Below, in pieces: positions 34,191 through 44,624 of a stretch of 64,000 nt of DNA. The stretch lies in the NCBI GenBank assembly GCA_036365515.1, contig CM070875.1, forward strand, positions 97,136,628 through 97,200,627, in the 5' to 3' direction. Position numbers and translations under genes: made by a program. Below the pieces are notes generated by a model, which was not told the origin of the DNA, did not search any database, and saw nothing but the letters and a program-made list of their open reading frames with translations. Every line of letters starts with the position of its first letter. Position 1 is the first letter of the stretch. This stretch comes from Torymus aiolomorphi (lineage: Eukaryota > Arthropoda > Insecta > Hymenoptera > Torymidae).

Positions 34191-34660
34191 AGACTTACGC
34201 CAGCCTTATAGAGTCAGACTTGTGCCAGACTTGAGCCAGACTAATTTTTTTTACACGGGAAAGTATTCGCAAACGATCGTTAAAGTATGCAATAGTTTGT
34301 CTAGATTTCAACGAATCATTGGAAACGTTTTTCTAAACGTTTGCTGAACTCCGGAAAAGTGTTTCCAAACTTTCACACAACTTTGCAAGCCGTTTTCAGA
34401 ATTAACGAAACAGTACTGGCGGTGTGACTTCAGTGAATACAGCACAGCCGAGCCCAAGACGAAAAGAAGCGTGGAGGTCGCTTTGGGGCTTCTGTACTGT
34501 AGTGGCTTTATAGGTCTATACGAAGAAGAGGCTATACGCAACGAGACGTCGTTAAATCTGGCGTAAAGTCTGGCTGGAAGTATATCTTAAAGTATGATTA
34601 ACAGTATGGCTAAAGTATGGCTGTAATTATGGCTTAAAGTATGACTGAAAGTATGGCAGG
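34191..34660. repeat. Imperfect repeat region around AGTCTGGC and AAAGTATGGCT
   Basis: CAGACTTACGCCAGCC and nearby AGTCAGACTTG.GCCAGACT on the left face the complementary GTAAAGTCTGGCTGG at about 34562, followed by degenerate AAAGTATGGCT repeats to 34650. It looks like an eroded inverted-repeat element. Confidence 0.5.
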
Positions 34661-34824
34661 AGTATACAGGAATCTCTTTTGTTACTCAACCGATTTTAGT
34701 TTTGATGGACTCACTTGTTCCTCAATTAATTTCACAGGGACTTGCTGGAGAAAAAATTTAAAATTCAACATTCAGAAAGTTATAGCCAGTTGTTCGTGAA
34801 TGTGTACAGGGTTAAGGAAATATA

Positions 34825-35021
34825 TTTTTTTTAACGTAGTGTGCGAAACTCGCCTTCTCGTGCTTGTTTTGCGTGCGCGAAGTAGCTGTTTTACACACGG
34901 CGTGCGCGAAAGTCGCGCATGCGCCGATCAATTTACTTTCGCGCACGCCGTGCGAGAAACAGCTACATCGTGCACGCAAAACAAACAACAAGGCTAGTTT
35001 CACACACTCCGTTAAAAAAAA
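34825..35021. mobile_element. Palindromic MITE flanked by TA
   Basis: About 197 bp, starting TTTTTTTTAACG and ending CGTTAAAAAAAA, with TA directly outside both ends. The arms are inverted repeats over most of their length (GCGAAA, GTAGCTGTTT and GGCGTGCGCGAAAGT with complements), meeting near 34920. No coding capacity. The TA site fits a Tc1/mariner-type origin, which is inference. Confidence 0.78.
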
Positions 35022-35069
35022 TAGAGTTTGATACACGTGACCGAAAAGAGTCATCATTGCACGAGTGTT

Positions 35070-35101
35070 TTTATCACCCTCGCTTCGCTCGGGCGTGATA
35101 T
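35070..35101. other. Short hairpin with CTCGCTTCGCTCG core
   Basis: TATCACCCTCGCTTCGCTCGGGCGTGATA folds on itself, and a related hairpin occurs at 43966-44041 (TCACTCGCTTTGCTCGTGCG). It lies immediately upstream of the truncated Penelope-like element. Confidence 0.5.
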
Positions 35102-35103
35102 AG

Positions 35104-36684
35104 TTGGGGCCCAAATTTAACACCGTTCCTTACATAGACAAAACAGACATAGTTACTACAATAAAAAATCTGGAATGTAAACTTAATAATTTGAAAATCA
35201 GTAAGGAAGTAAAAGATGAGATCCGTGAAAATATTTCTAACACGATAAAAAATCATATTAAAAAAGACACACACATCACACTAAAAAATAGACAATTTTC
35301 AAAGGAATTAACTGCAACTAGAAAGTTTCTGAAAGAAAATCCACATATTTTTTTTACACCCTCAGATAAAGGTAATCTCACTGTGTGCATAAACACGACA
35401 GATTATTATAACAAAATGTACAAATTACTAGAAGATAAAAATACATATAAAATTATCAATAAAAATCCGTTGATCAAACTACAATCGCAAGTATATAAGT
35501 ATTTGTCTTCTTGGAATAACAACAAATATCTACATAAACAATACCACCCATATCAACTAACTCAGACAGATACTTGTCTCCCTTGAGCTTATGGCTTACC
35601 TAAAATTCATAAAACCGATATACCGTTAAGACCGATCATTTCAACTATTGGTAGCCCAACGCATTTCTTATCAAAAACTATTCTCAATGAATTAAAAACC
35701 AGCATACCAGTGCCACACTCACATATCGACAATAGTTTCATATTAAAAAAGAAAATAAAAGAGGTTGTTATTCCTGATGAGTATGTGTTAATATCATTAG
35801 ATGTCAACTCTTTGTTTACCAACATTCCTTGTGAATCGGTTTTACAAAGTTTAGATAGACGCTTTACATACATTCACAATAATTGCAGAATTCCGTTTGA
35901 TGAAATTCGCAATGCAGTTAAATTCTTATTTGATAACACCTTTTTCACTTTTAATGACACCATATATAAACAAATATTTGGCACACCTATGGGATCACCC
36001 ATCTCTCCCTTATTTGCTGACATAGTCATGGAAAATCTTGAAAACGACTGTTTAGACACACTAAAAAGAAAATACAATATTGTCCCTCTCTTCTACTTTA
36101 GATATGTTGATGACATATTATTATGCATTAGAAAAGATGATTTGGAATTAACTTTAAATATTTTTAATAATTATAATGAACACTTAAAATTTACACATGA
36201 AATAGAAGTTAATAATCAAATAAACTTTTTGGATATCACCCTCATCAGATCAAACAACAAAATAATTACAAATTGGTACCAAAAACCAATGGCATCCCAA
36301 AGATTATTAAATTATAATTCTAACCACACTGTACAACAAAAAAGAAATATTATTTCTAACTTAGTGGATAGAGCGATTCTGTTATCTAATGAAGAATTCC
36401 ATAATATTAAGATTCGTAAAATTAGACAAATACTGTCCTTAAATGACTATCCTAAAACATTCATAGACAATTGCATTCACAACAGACTTCGCAAAATAAA
36501 TACTCCAACAAAACGACATCGTCCAACAGGGATCTCCAACCCATTATTTCTATTCCATTCCAAGAAGAATTTTTTCATAAATGTAGTAGAATTCTTTCCA
36601 AACACAATATACGCACGGTGCCACTCATCAATAAAAAACTTAATAACGTTATTAAGCTTGGGAAGGATAAACTTGAAAAACTGA
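35104..36684 (+). pseudogene. Penelope-like reverse transcriptase
   Basis: Homology starts with FTPSDKGNLTVCINTTDYY at about 35355, the finger region typical of Penelope RTs, followed by a stop at 35584-35586. Reading continues with YGLPKIHK and PLRPIIS, then SLDVNSLFTNIP (first catalytic Asp), GTPMGSPISPLFADI, and YFRYVDDILL at about 36100, carrying the catalytic VDD. NQINFLDITL and WYQKP follow. The frame reads into an alternative ending at 36684 after a shift; the true continuation is the overlapping frame 36471-37007. The enzyme makes cDNA by target-primed reverse transcription. One stop and one frameshift disable it. Confidence 0.9.
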
Positions 36685-37007
36685 ATACGTGTGGGGTTGT
36701 ATATAAGATCAACTGCAAGACCTGTCCTGCTACATATGTGGGAGAAACTAAAAGAGCTTTAAAAATTCGAATCAAAGAACATGAAAAAGATAAGAAAGAC
36801 AAATCCATGATAGCTGTACATGCTCAAAATAACTCCCACATTATAGATTGGGAGAATACACAAATATTGGATAAAGAAGTTGATTACAAAAAACGAAAAA
36901 TTTCAGAAATGATTTACATCAATAGTACAAAAAATACAGTTAACAAAACAGAGGATACACAAAATTTAAATAATGTATACAAATCGCTCTTTAACTTTCT
37001 ATTATGA
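36560..37007 (+). pseudogene. GIY-YIG endonuclease domain of the Penelope-like element
   Basis: In the frame that ends at 37007. After a linker, GVVYKINCKTCPATYVGET gives the GIY-like GVVY and YVG, followed by KRALKIRIKEHE (the Arg and His/Glu of the family) and IIDWENTQIL, KRKISEMIYI (likely catalytic Glu). The CxxCxxxYVGET arrangement is characteristic of the endonuclease attached to Penelope-type RTs, which nicks target DNA. The domain looks intact, but is out of frame with the RT after an indel near 36560. Confidence 0.88.
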
Positions 37008-37033
37008 CTTTATATATGTAAACAAACTGACTC

Positions 37034-37058
37034 GTATATATATATATATATATATATA
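37034..37058. repeat. (TA)n microsatellite
   Basis: A short TA run directly after the Penelope-like coding region. Confidence 0.9.
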
Positions 37059-37242
37059 AGTAGAGATGTGTATGGTTTCCCACAACATTGACTTTATTCG
37101 TTCGACGTTGCTAATAAAGTCATCTTTTATTAGCATAGATTTTTTGTTGTGGTAAGCCTGGTATAATTATTATTGTTAATTTATTATCTCTGTTTAATTG
37201 TAAAATAAATTCTAACCATTTTGTATATTTTTTTAATAAAGC

Positions 37243-37273
37243 CTGAAGAGGTCAGTAATAAAGCTGACGAAAC
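37243..37273 (+). ncRNA. Hammerhead-ribozyme-like motif in the Penelope-like 3' region
   Basis: CTGAAGA at 37243-37249 fits the hammerhead core CUGANGA. A 5-bp stem follows (37251-37255 with 37264-37268), then GAAAC at 37269. Hammerhead motifs are known from Penelope-like elements. However, one extra G (37250) sits between the core and the stem, and stems I and III with the cleavage site were not clearly identified, so activity is doubtful. Confidence 0.4.
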
Positions 37274-37330
37274 GTCGCACAAGCTACAATTGTGTTTTCT
37301 TTCTACGTATTGGCCCTCACAGGATCCCAT

Positions 37331-38560
37331 ATATATTACTATTTTTCACATTAACAATGGAGGGTGCCTCTATCAACTTTAATTCAATATACTTCAAATA
37401 CGAGATTTAAAGTACAACTCTTTAGAAACAAAATGAGCCCAGTCCGGTTGTTGTAAAACAGATCAAAGTTATGAACATTAATTTTTAAAATCGTGCCTTT
37501 ATAGTGAACAAAAACGTTAATTACAAACACTTACTGTGAAATAAATATCTTCAAGATTTTATACCTTTTTTGTATACACTTTTTTTTATTCTGAGAAACG
37601 AGTAATAAGACAAAAAATAACTATGACTATGATGTCGAATTTAAGTTACGTGCAAGAATTGAAAAAATCAATAGTATATTACGCAACTAGGTTAAAGAGT
37701 TGGCAAGTCCAGAGCACGTGTAAATTGCCATCCGAGCCGAAGGCGAGGGTGGCATACATGTTCTCTGGGGTGGCCCTCTTTACCTCCGCGTTGTGTATAC
37801 AGTTTTTAACCATACCGGGGCCGAAAATACTACATTCGCGTTTTTGGGCCTGGAGCGAAAGTGGTACTTTCGCATGCGCTGCAGTTCGTCTGCTCGTTTG
37901 ACTCTCGGTAACAACACGGTGCCGTGGATGGTGCGCAAAAAAGGCCGGGCCGAACTTCACTTGTAAGAATCTTAGCGCGAGAAGATCTGAAGAACAAGCG
38001 TGCTCGCAGTGCCTAGTAAAGACCAGGAAAAGCTGCCTAAGTGTCTACGAAGTACGATCAGGTACGATCGCTGCAGTTCCTCGCTTTCACCCACCATGTG
38101 CGTGTGACAGTTATCAACGCCGTATCGACCGATCACTGGCGCTCTAACACGCACGCATTTAGAGAGTTACGACGACGAAAGTAGACCGAATTACGCAAAA
38201 TAATGAGAACAATCTTCTACAGTTTTTTATATTCTTTCATTGTGTCCAAGTTTCGAGTCTTAAAATGCGCTAGTTTTTGCACAAACCTTGAACAAAATAT
38301 GAGATTTGTGCTCGGCACTACTTCGAAATTTTGAATGCAGACGCTGCACTTCGTAGCAGCTGAATATAACTTTTTATTACGGCCTATGTATTAACAGTAA
38401 GTTGTATAATTAATTATAAGGTTGTTGAACGAAAATTTCATTCAAATGCCATTCTCAGGTGCCTTAAAATATCGACGTGAAGCTTTGCAGAATGATTCAT
38501 AATGTCATTACGGAGGGCAATGCACTCATGATTATGCATAATATTAAAAAAAAAAAAAAA
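37331..38560. other. Unassigned stretch with a GC-richer island
   Basis: At 37680-38160 base composition rises. The minus strand at 37679-37960 has a 93-codon frame (ENMYATLAFGSDGNLHVLWTC near its end) and the plus strand a 92-codon frame over the same bases. The minus frame looks more protein-like, but I recognise no family. It could be an exon remnant or chance. Confidence 0.3.
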
Positions 38561-38569
38561 TAGATTATT

Positions 38570-38890
38570 GTACCATATGGGTAATATGTAGCATCGCGAG
38601 ATTCGCGAGTCGGCGACGGCAGCGGCGCGGCCTTGCCCGTGTGTGTGTACGCGCATGCGCTGCTGGCTGCAGCACAGCTGAGCTGCGTCGACGTGTCGTC
38701 GGTGTGCCTGCCGTCTGGACCGCTCGCAGACGGTGCAGCCTGGACCCTGACCCTGGTGTCAGGTGGGACAGCCGCCCACCTGACACCTCGCAGACCGTAG
38801 CGTCCGTACCGCACCGTGTGCGTGCACACCCAACGAACCGTGCCGCTTGGACTTGGCCCCGCCGTAAGATAGAAAAGTAAGTCATTCAAG
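38570..38890. other. CpG-rich islet with hairpin and a donor-like GTAAGT
   Basis: A sharply bounded GC-rich segment in AT-rich DNA. It holds a perfect 13-bp hairpin (38755-38767 with 38775-38787, loop of 7) and ends at AAAAGTAAGTCATT near 38875, which resembles a splice donor. It could be a promoter and first exon, but no downstream exon was found and open frames on both strands are equally long. Confidence 0.35.
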
Positions 38891-39239
38891 AATTTATTTA
38901 TTTTAGGCCGTTGTTATTTGTACGCCAGATCGCTGTAGATAGGTATACCTATATATATGTAAAATCTAACCTTCAATTTTCTTTAGTCGAAGAATTGACG
39001 CTTGACTAAAGAAAAAATAGGCAAGGATTGACGTTTGACTAAAGAAATATTAGTCCCTTTCATATCAGACTTTCAAAACAGTGGTTTTTACATGTTTCTA
39101 AGTGGGTTATAGGTTATTTGTACAACAGATCTGTCGTACAAATAACAACGCCGTTTATTTTAACCAGAGTACTTAAGTTCAAGACGTACCTCATACGTTT
39201 GACCCAACTTATACCCTATAAAAGTAGATGTAACTGTAG
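38891..39239. other. Stretch with a short TTGACTAAAGAAA repeat
   Basis: AATTGACGCTTGACTAAAGAAA and ATTGACGTTTGACTAAAGAAA lie next to each other near 38993-39048. Nothing else seen. Confidence 0.5.
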
Positions 39240-39997
39240 ATAATATTTGATGCACTTTTTCGACATTTCGTTCCAAAGATCCCTTTCCATTCCCTACAAG
39301 TATCTTAAATGTTCCATACATAATGGAATACATGCTGAGGGACAGTTTATCAAGTTTCAGACCTACATAATTAGCAAGTCTGAAGATATTGCAATTTTTG
39401 TACTTTTACAGAAAATTTTTAAGAAAGAAAAGTAATTTCCTCCAAACTGGCTGATTGAGTAGATCTGAAACCTAATATACAATGCCTCAGTATGTACTGG
39501 TTTGTGCGTAAACATTCTCATACACTTTAAGCGGAGGTGAGGAGGTCTACATTGGAAATGCACACACGCTTTTTCGACTTTACATTTCAAAGATCCCTTT
39601 CCATTCTCTACAAATATTTCAAACTTTACACACACTATGTAACACATGCTGAGGTACTGTTTATCATGTTTCAGATCTAAATAATTAGCAAGTGTGGAGA
39701 TATTGCAATTTGTATGCTCTTTTTAAGAAATGTTCAAGAAAAAAAGTTATTTCCCCTACACTGGCTGATTGAAAAGATCTAAAATTTAATATACAATGCC
39801 TCAACATGTATTGGATTGCGTGTTAACATTCTGGTAAGCTTTGAGCAATGGTCAGGAGGTCTTACTTTGAAATTCACTTGCGCTTTTTCGACTTTTCAGT
39901 CCAAAGATCCCTTTCCATTCTCTCAACATATCTTAAACTATACACACACCGTGCAATACATGCTGACGGATAGTTTATCAAGTTTCAGATCTACATA

Positions 39998-40572
39998 CGA
40001 GGGGTGTTCAAAAAGTAAGTTTCCCTAGTCTGCCGTTTTGCCCCAGCGCCATCTAGCGAGCTGGGACCGAACATAGTTTTAGTTTAGGATATACCGGTCT
40101 TAGCTGCCGAAAAAATTTTTTTCATCATTACCGGCTCGGAAACTATGGAGCTACCTGTGAAAAACGTGTCCACCTTTTTCACGACAATGCACGGCCTCAT
40201 TCAGCAAAAAACACAAACCTTACTGGAAAAATTCAAATGGGAAATTTTTGATCACCCTACTCTCCAGATCTCGCACCAAGTGACTTTTTTCTTTTTCCTA
40301 AATTAAAGGAAAGTTTGGATGGCCATCACTTCAATTCAAATGATGAAGTGAAAGACATCGTTAAATTATTCTTTAAAAAACAGGGCACGGATTTTTATAA
40401 ACAAGGTTTGTCCAAGCTTGAGAACAGATATAAAAAATGTATTCAAGTCCAAGGGGACTATGTAGAAAAATAGTTTATAAGTCAAACAATAAATACATAT
40501 GTTACTTTAACCTAAAAATTGTGTTTTGCTTTTTTCCCGGAGCAGGGAAACTTACTTTTTGAACACCCCTCG
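39998..40572 (+). mobile_element. Internally deleted mariner, TA target site
   Basis: Inverted ends of about 30 bp: CGAGGGGTGTTCAAAAAGTA on the left and its complement on the right, with TA outside both (39996-39997 and 40573-40574). At 575 bp it is under half the length of a full mariner. It sits inside one unit of the 315-bp satellite. Confidence 0.93.
40160..40473 (+). pseudogene. Mariner transposase C-terminal remnant
   Basis: The C-terminal third of a mariner transposase in broken frames. FHDNARPHSA carries the second catalytic Asp of the DD(34)D triad. SPYSPDLAPSDFFLFP at about 40253 holds the third Asp. KESLDGHHF and the tail up to a TAG at 40471-40473 follow. At least two frame changes occur near 40240. 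The N-terminal DNA-binding part and first Asp are deleted, so it could only move with help from another copy. Confidence 0.85.
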
Positions 40573-42540
40573 TAATTTGCAAATCTGGAGATATTGCAAA
40601 TTTTGTGCTTTTTCAGGAAATTTTTAAGAAAGAAAAGTAATTTCCTCCAAACTGGCTGATGGAGTATATCTGAAACTCAATATGCAATGCCTCAGCATGC
40701 ATTGCATTTTGTGAGAACATACTGGTAAACTATGAGAAAGTGTGAGGAGGTTTTTGTCGCAAATGCACATGCGGCTTTTTGACATTTCGTTCCAAAGATC
40801 CCGTTCTATTCCCTACAAATATCTTAAACTTTCCATACATAATGTAATACATGCTGAGGGACAGTTTATCAAGTTTCAGATCTACATAATTAGCAAGTCT
40901 GGAGATATTGCAATTTTTGTGCTTTTTCAGGAAATTTTTAAGAAAGAAAAGTAATTTCCTCGAAACTGACTGATTGAGTAGATCTGAAACCTAATATGCA
41001 ATGCCTCAACATGTACTGGATTGTGTGTAAACATTCTCATAAACTTTAAGCGAGGGTGAGGAGGTCTACATTGGAAATGCACACACGCTTTTTCGGCTTT
41101 TCATTTCAAAGATCCCTTTCCATTCTCTACAAATATTTCAAACTTTACATACACTATGTAATACATGCTGAGGGATTGTTTATCAAGTTTCAGATCTAAA
41201 TAATTAGCAAGTATGGAGATATTGTAATTTTTGTGCTTTTTCAGGAAATTTTTAAGAAAGAAAAGTAATTTCCTCCAAACTGGCTGATGGAGTATATTTG
41301 AAACTCAATATGCAATGCCTCAGCATGCATTGCATTGTGTGAGAACATTCTGGTAAACTATGAGAAAGTGTAAGGAGGTTTTTGTCGCAAATGTACATGC
41401 GGCTTTTCGACATTTCGTTCCAAAAATCCCGTTCCATTCCCTACAAGTATCTTAAACTTTCCATTCATAATGGAATACATGCTGAGGGATAGTTTATCAA
41501 GTTTCAGATCTACATAATTAGCAAGTCTGGAGATATTGCAATTTTTGTGCTTTTTCAGGAAATTTAAAAAAAAAAGTAATTACCTCCAAACTGGCTGATT
41601 GAGTAGATCTGAAATCTAATATACAATGCCTCAACATGTACTGGATTGTGTGTAAACATTCTCATAAACTTTAAGCGAGTGTGAGGAGGTCTACATTGGA
41701 AATGCACACGCGCTTTTTCGACTTTTGAGACCAAAAGATGCGTTTCCATTCTCTAAACATATTTCAAACTTTACACACACCATGCAAGACATGCTGAGGG
41801 ATTGTATCTCGAATTTGAGATCTAAATAATCAGCAAGTGTTGAGTTATTACCTTTTTTATGTGTTTTTCAAGAAATTTTCAAGAAAAAAAGTTGTTTCCC
41901 CAACACTGGCTGATTGAAAAGGTCTGAAATTGGATATACAATCCCTCAGCATGTATTGCATTGTATACTTTTTGGTAAACTTTGAGCAAGGGTCTGGTGG
42001 TTTTAGTCGGAAATGCACATGCGCCTTTTCGACTTTTGAGACCAAAAGATGCGTTTCCATTCTCTAAACATATTTCAAACTTTACACCCACCATGCAAGA
42101 CATGCTGGGGGATTGTATCTCGAATTTGAGATCTAAATAATCAGTAAGTGTTGAGTTATTGCCTTTTTTATGTGTTTTTCAAGAAATTTTCAAGAAAAAA
42201 AGTTATTTCCCCGACACTGGCCGATTGAAAAGGTCTGAAATTGGATATACAATCCCTCAGCATGTATTGCATTGTATGAGGACATTTTGGTAAACTTTGA
42301 GCAAGGGTCTGGTGATCTTAGTCGGAAATGCACATGCGCCTTTTCGACTTTTGAGACCAAAAGATGCGTTTCCATTCTCTAAACATATTTCAAACTTTAC
42401 AAACACCATGCAATACATGCTGAGGGATTGTATATCCAATTTCAGACCTTTTCAATCAGCCAGTGTTGGAGAAATAACTTTTTTTCTTGAAAATTTCCTG
42501 AAAAACACATAAAAAAGGCAATAACTCAACACTTGCAGAT

Positions 42541-43060
42541 TATTTAGATCTCAAAAATACTTGAGTTTCAAAATACAAATCTAGCACATTTTCAATCTAA
42601 AAAAATTCAAATATTCGCGCTTTTTTTTTAAATATAACCGATCACATCGAGTTTTTAAATGAGCCACTGTATCAATGACTTAGGATTTGGTTTTGTATAA
42701 CAAAAAAGTGTTGAAGTTTTATCTGTAGTTAACAATGAAGGACTATGAAAATACTGTTTTAATTACAGTTAAATTTCTAACCTCCAAATTTTTGAATTGT
42801 AGGAATAAACTAAAATAAATACAATCCAAGTTTCAATACAAAATATTGGATAAAAAAATTATTTTTAAATTCATAATATTTTCAATATTAATTGCATAGG
42901 TACAATCAAGCTAAAGGGAGAACGCACGCAGCGCGCCTGAACTTAAATTATATTTAAAAAATGTAACGTACAACCTAACGTAGAATAAAAAATAAAATTA
43001 ACTTTATAATTTTAATAAACAAAATAACATCCATCTAGGGAGAACCCAGGGGAGATGCTG
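42541..43060. other. AT-rich stretch, no gene
   Basis: No motif or repeat recognised beyond A/T runs. Confidence 0.5.
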
Positions 43061-43880
43061 CAGGCGCTGGTCGAGTTTCAGAAGATGCACGAACTTGTGA
43101 TTCGGTTTACCAGTGGAGCCTGGTCAAGGCCCTGTTTAGAGAGAAGTTGATGCGAGTCATGAACTCGTCATCCAAAGGACTGTGTTAAGGACAGCGTTGA
43201 GCACCATATGTCTGCCATGGATACCACAATCTCTAGTTTTGTAACTTCTTCCTGAGATTTCCAACTAGCAACTATAATGCCACTACAAGTTCCTGCGCAT
43301 CAGGCAACCAATGTGCAGAACTTGACTACGGCTAACCACGAAGCAGCAGTTATTTTTGGAGATATCTCTGATGTAATCATGTATGAGGATACCAGTTCTC
43401 AGCTCAGTTTGGAACTGGAGAGTAGTGATGATAACGACAGCAGTGACTCTAAAAAGTTGCAGACTACTTTCAAACAAATACTACATTGGACGAATCTAGT
43501 AAGCCCAAAACATACTAAGAAGTACTCAAGGGTGCTAAGCCAGAAAAAAGTATTGAAAGCACTGAGAGCACTGAAACTATTGAGGAAGAGGAGCCACTTA
43601 TACAGTCTACCTATTCGAATAAGAATGAACATACAGGTGACTCGCAGAGTTCTGAGAAGTCAGACAATGTAGACACTTTATTCATTGTAAGTGAAGCTGA
43701 ACAGGCTGATAAGAAGCTTTTGACTAAATCAGAATCAAGTGAAAAGAGTGAACCAGAGTCTACTAATGCATGCGATAAGAGCTTCTCAGCTATCACCAAC
43801 ACAATGGAAGATAATAAGGAAACTTCTGAAGCCACAACTGCAGAAGAAGAAATTAACTACAAATCACATAGGTATTTATA
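43061..43880 (+). pseudogene. Decayed ORF region with acidic Ser/Glu-rich product
   Basis: A 131-codon frame starts at 43277. A second frame over 43560-43878 reads as a Glu/Ser/Thr-rich tail (ESTESTETIEEEE, ESSEKSEPEST). A frameshift near 43450 could join them. Upstream, at about 43100-43170, one frame reads VYQWSLVKALFREKLM, faintly like a BEN-type or similar DNA-binding helix. No confident homology. It may be a broken host gene or a transposon-borne gene; the coding-like composition is the only reason to list it. Confidence 0.35.
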
Positions 43881-43965
43881 AAATATTGATTAGTAGTTAT
43901 TAGCGACTTAGTAGATTGAAAAAGTCAATTTTATTTTTTTTTTCTTAAAAACTATTAAATTTACT

Positions 43966-44041
43966 GGTGATTTTTACCGCATTCGATTTTTCTCACTCGC
44001 TTTGCTCGTGCGAAAAACATCTCATGCGGTAAATAATCACC
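43966..44041. other. Long hairpin
   Basis: GGTGATTTTTACCGCAT at the left and ATGCGGTAAATAATCACC at the right pair, with the inner part CACTCGCTTTGCTCGTGCG also self-complementary. Related to the hairpin at 35070-35101. Confidence 0.65.
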
Positions 44042-44322
44042 TTCCCCACCCGTATCGTAATGTACTAATAGTCAACATAGAATTAATTGACTTGAGTTTT
44101 GATATGGTACACAATTTATGTTTATTTTAAGCCATAATACATACTAGGGAATGATAAGGAGTGACTCCAGTTTCTAATTCTAATTTCTTATTATTTCTTT
44201 TGAGAAGAAGTAGCGGGAGCAATAACAGCAGTACCAACCTGAGCTCAGGTGGATAGAATAAGGTCATTGTAGATGTTTAGATGACATCAGACCGCTTTTA
44301 TTGAGAATATGTGTCCATGATG
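44042..44322. other. Stretch without a recognisable gene
   Basis: Ordinary AT-rich sequence, no motif. Confidence 0.5.
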
Positions 44323-44624
44323 TATGTAAGCTTGCTCTGTTGGTTGATTGTTTACATATTTATTTTTTGTTGAGGATAAGGAGTATAACTGTATATCTGT
44401 AAATAGTTTATTTCATTTTTTAATCCGACTATTAATTTAATTTAATTTTTAAATTTAGTGAATTTTTTTAATTTTAATAGTTTAGCCAGATTTAGGAAAA
44501 AATAATTAAAATAAAAATAAATTAATAAATGAATTTAAAAAGTTATAAAATATTAATAGACATACCATCATTCACGACAAAAATAAATGTGTAAACAGTC
44601 AACCAACAGAGAGCAAATGTACGT
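44323..44624. mobile_element. MITE-like inverted-repeat element, about 300 bp
   Basis: The left arm 44323-44367 (GCTCTGTTGGTTGATTGTTTAC) and right arm 44578-44624 (GTAAACAGTCAACCAACAGAG) are complementary over about 45 bp around AT-rich DNA. No target duplication identified. Confidence 0.65.

Larger units (their letters stand above)
35102..37330 (+). mobile_element. Penelope-like element, 5'-truncated
   Basis: A retroelement with a Penelope-type reverse transcriptase followed by a GIY-YIG endonuclease, then a 3' region of about 320 bp. The RT N-terminus starts abruptly at 35104 with no leader, so the 5' part is missing. Disabling changes are few: one in-frame stop at 35584-35586 and one frameshift at about 36550-36580. 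It is therefore young compared with the LINE-A and Helitron relics. A hammerhead-like motif lies at 37243-37273. Confidence 0.9.
39240..42540. repeat. Satellite array, about 315-bp unit with internal dyad symmetry
   Basis: The word TTTTCGACATTT or TTTTCGACTTTT recurs near 39255, 39570, 39886, 40774, 41089, 41400, 41712, 42026 and 42341, giving a period of about 314 bp once the mariner insertion is removed. Each unit holds an inverted pair, for example TACATGCTGAGG...AGATCT and its approximate complement, so it consists of two opposed half-units of about 157 bp. The last part (about 42407-42540) reads in the inverted sense. Units drift from left to right: the last three form a subtype with GAGACCAAAAGATGCGTTTCC. 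Short frames within are by-products. Confidence 0.88.
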
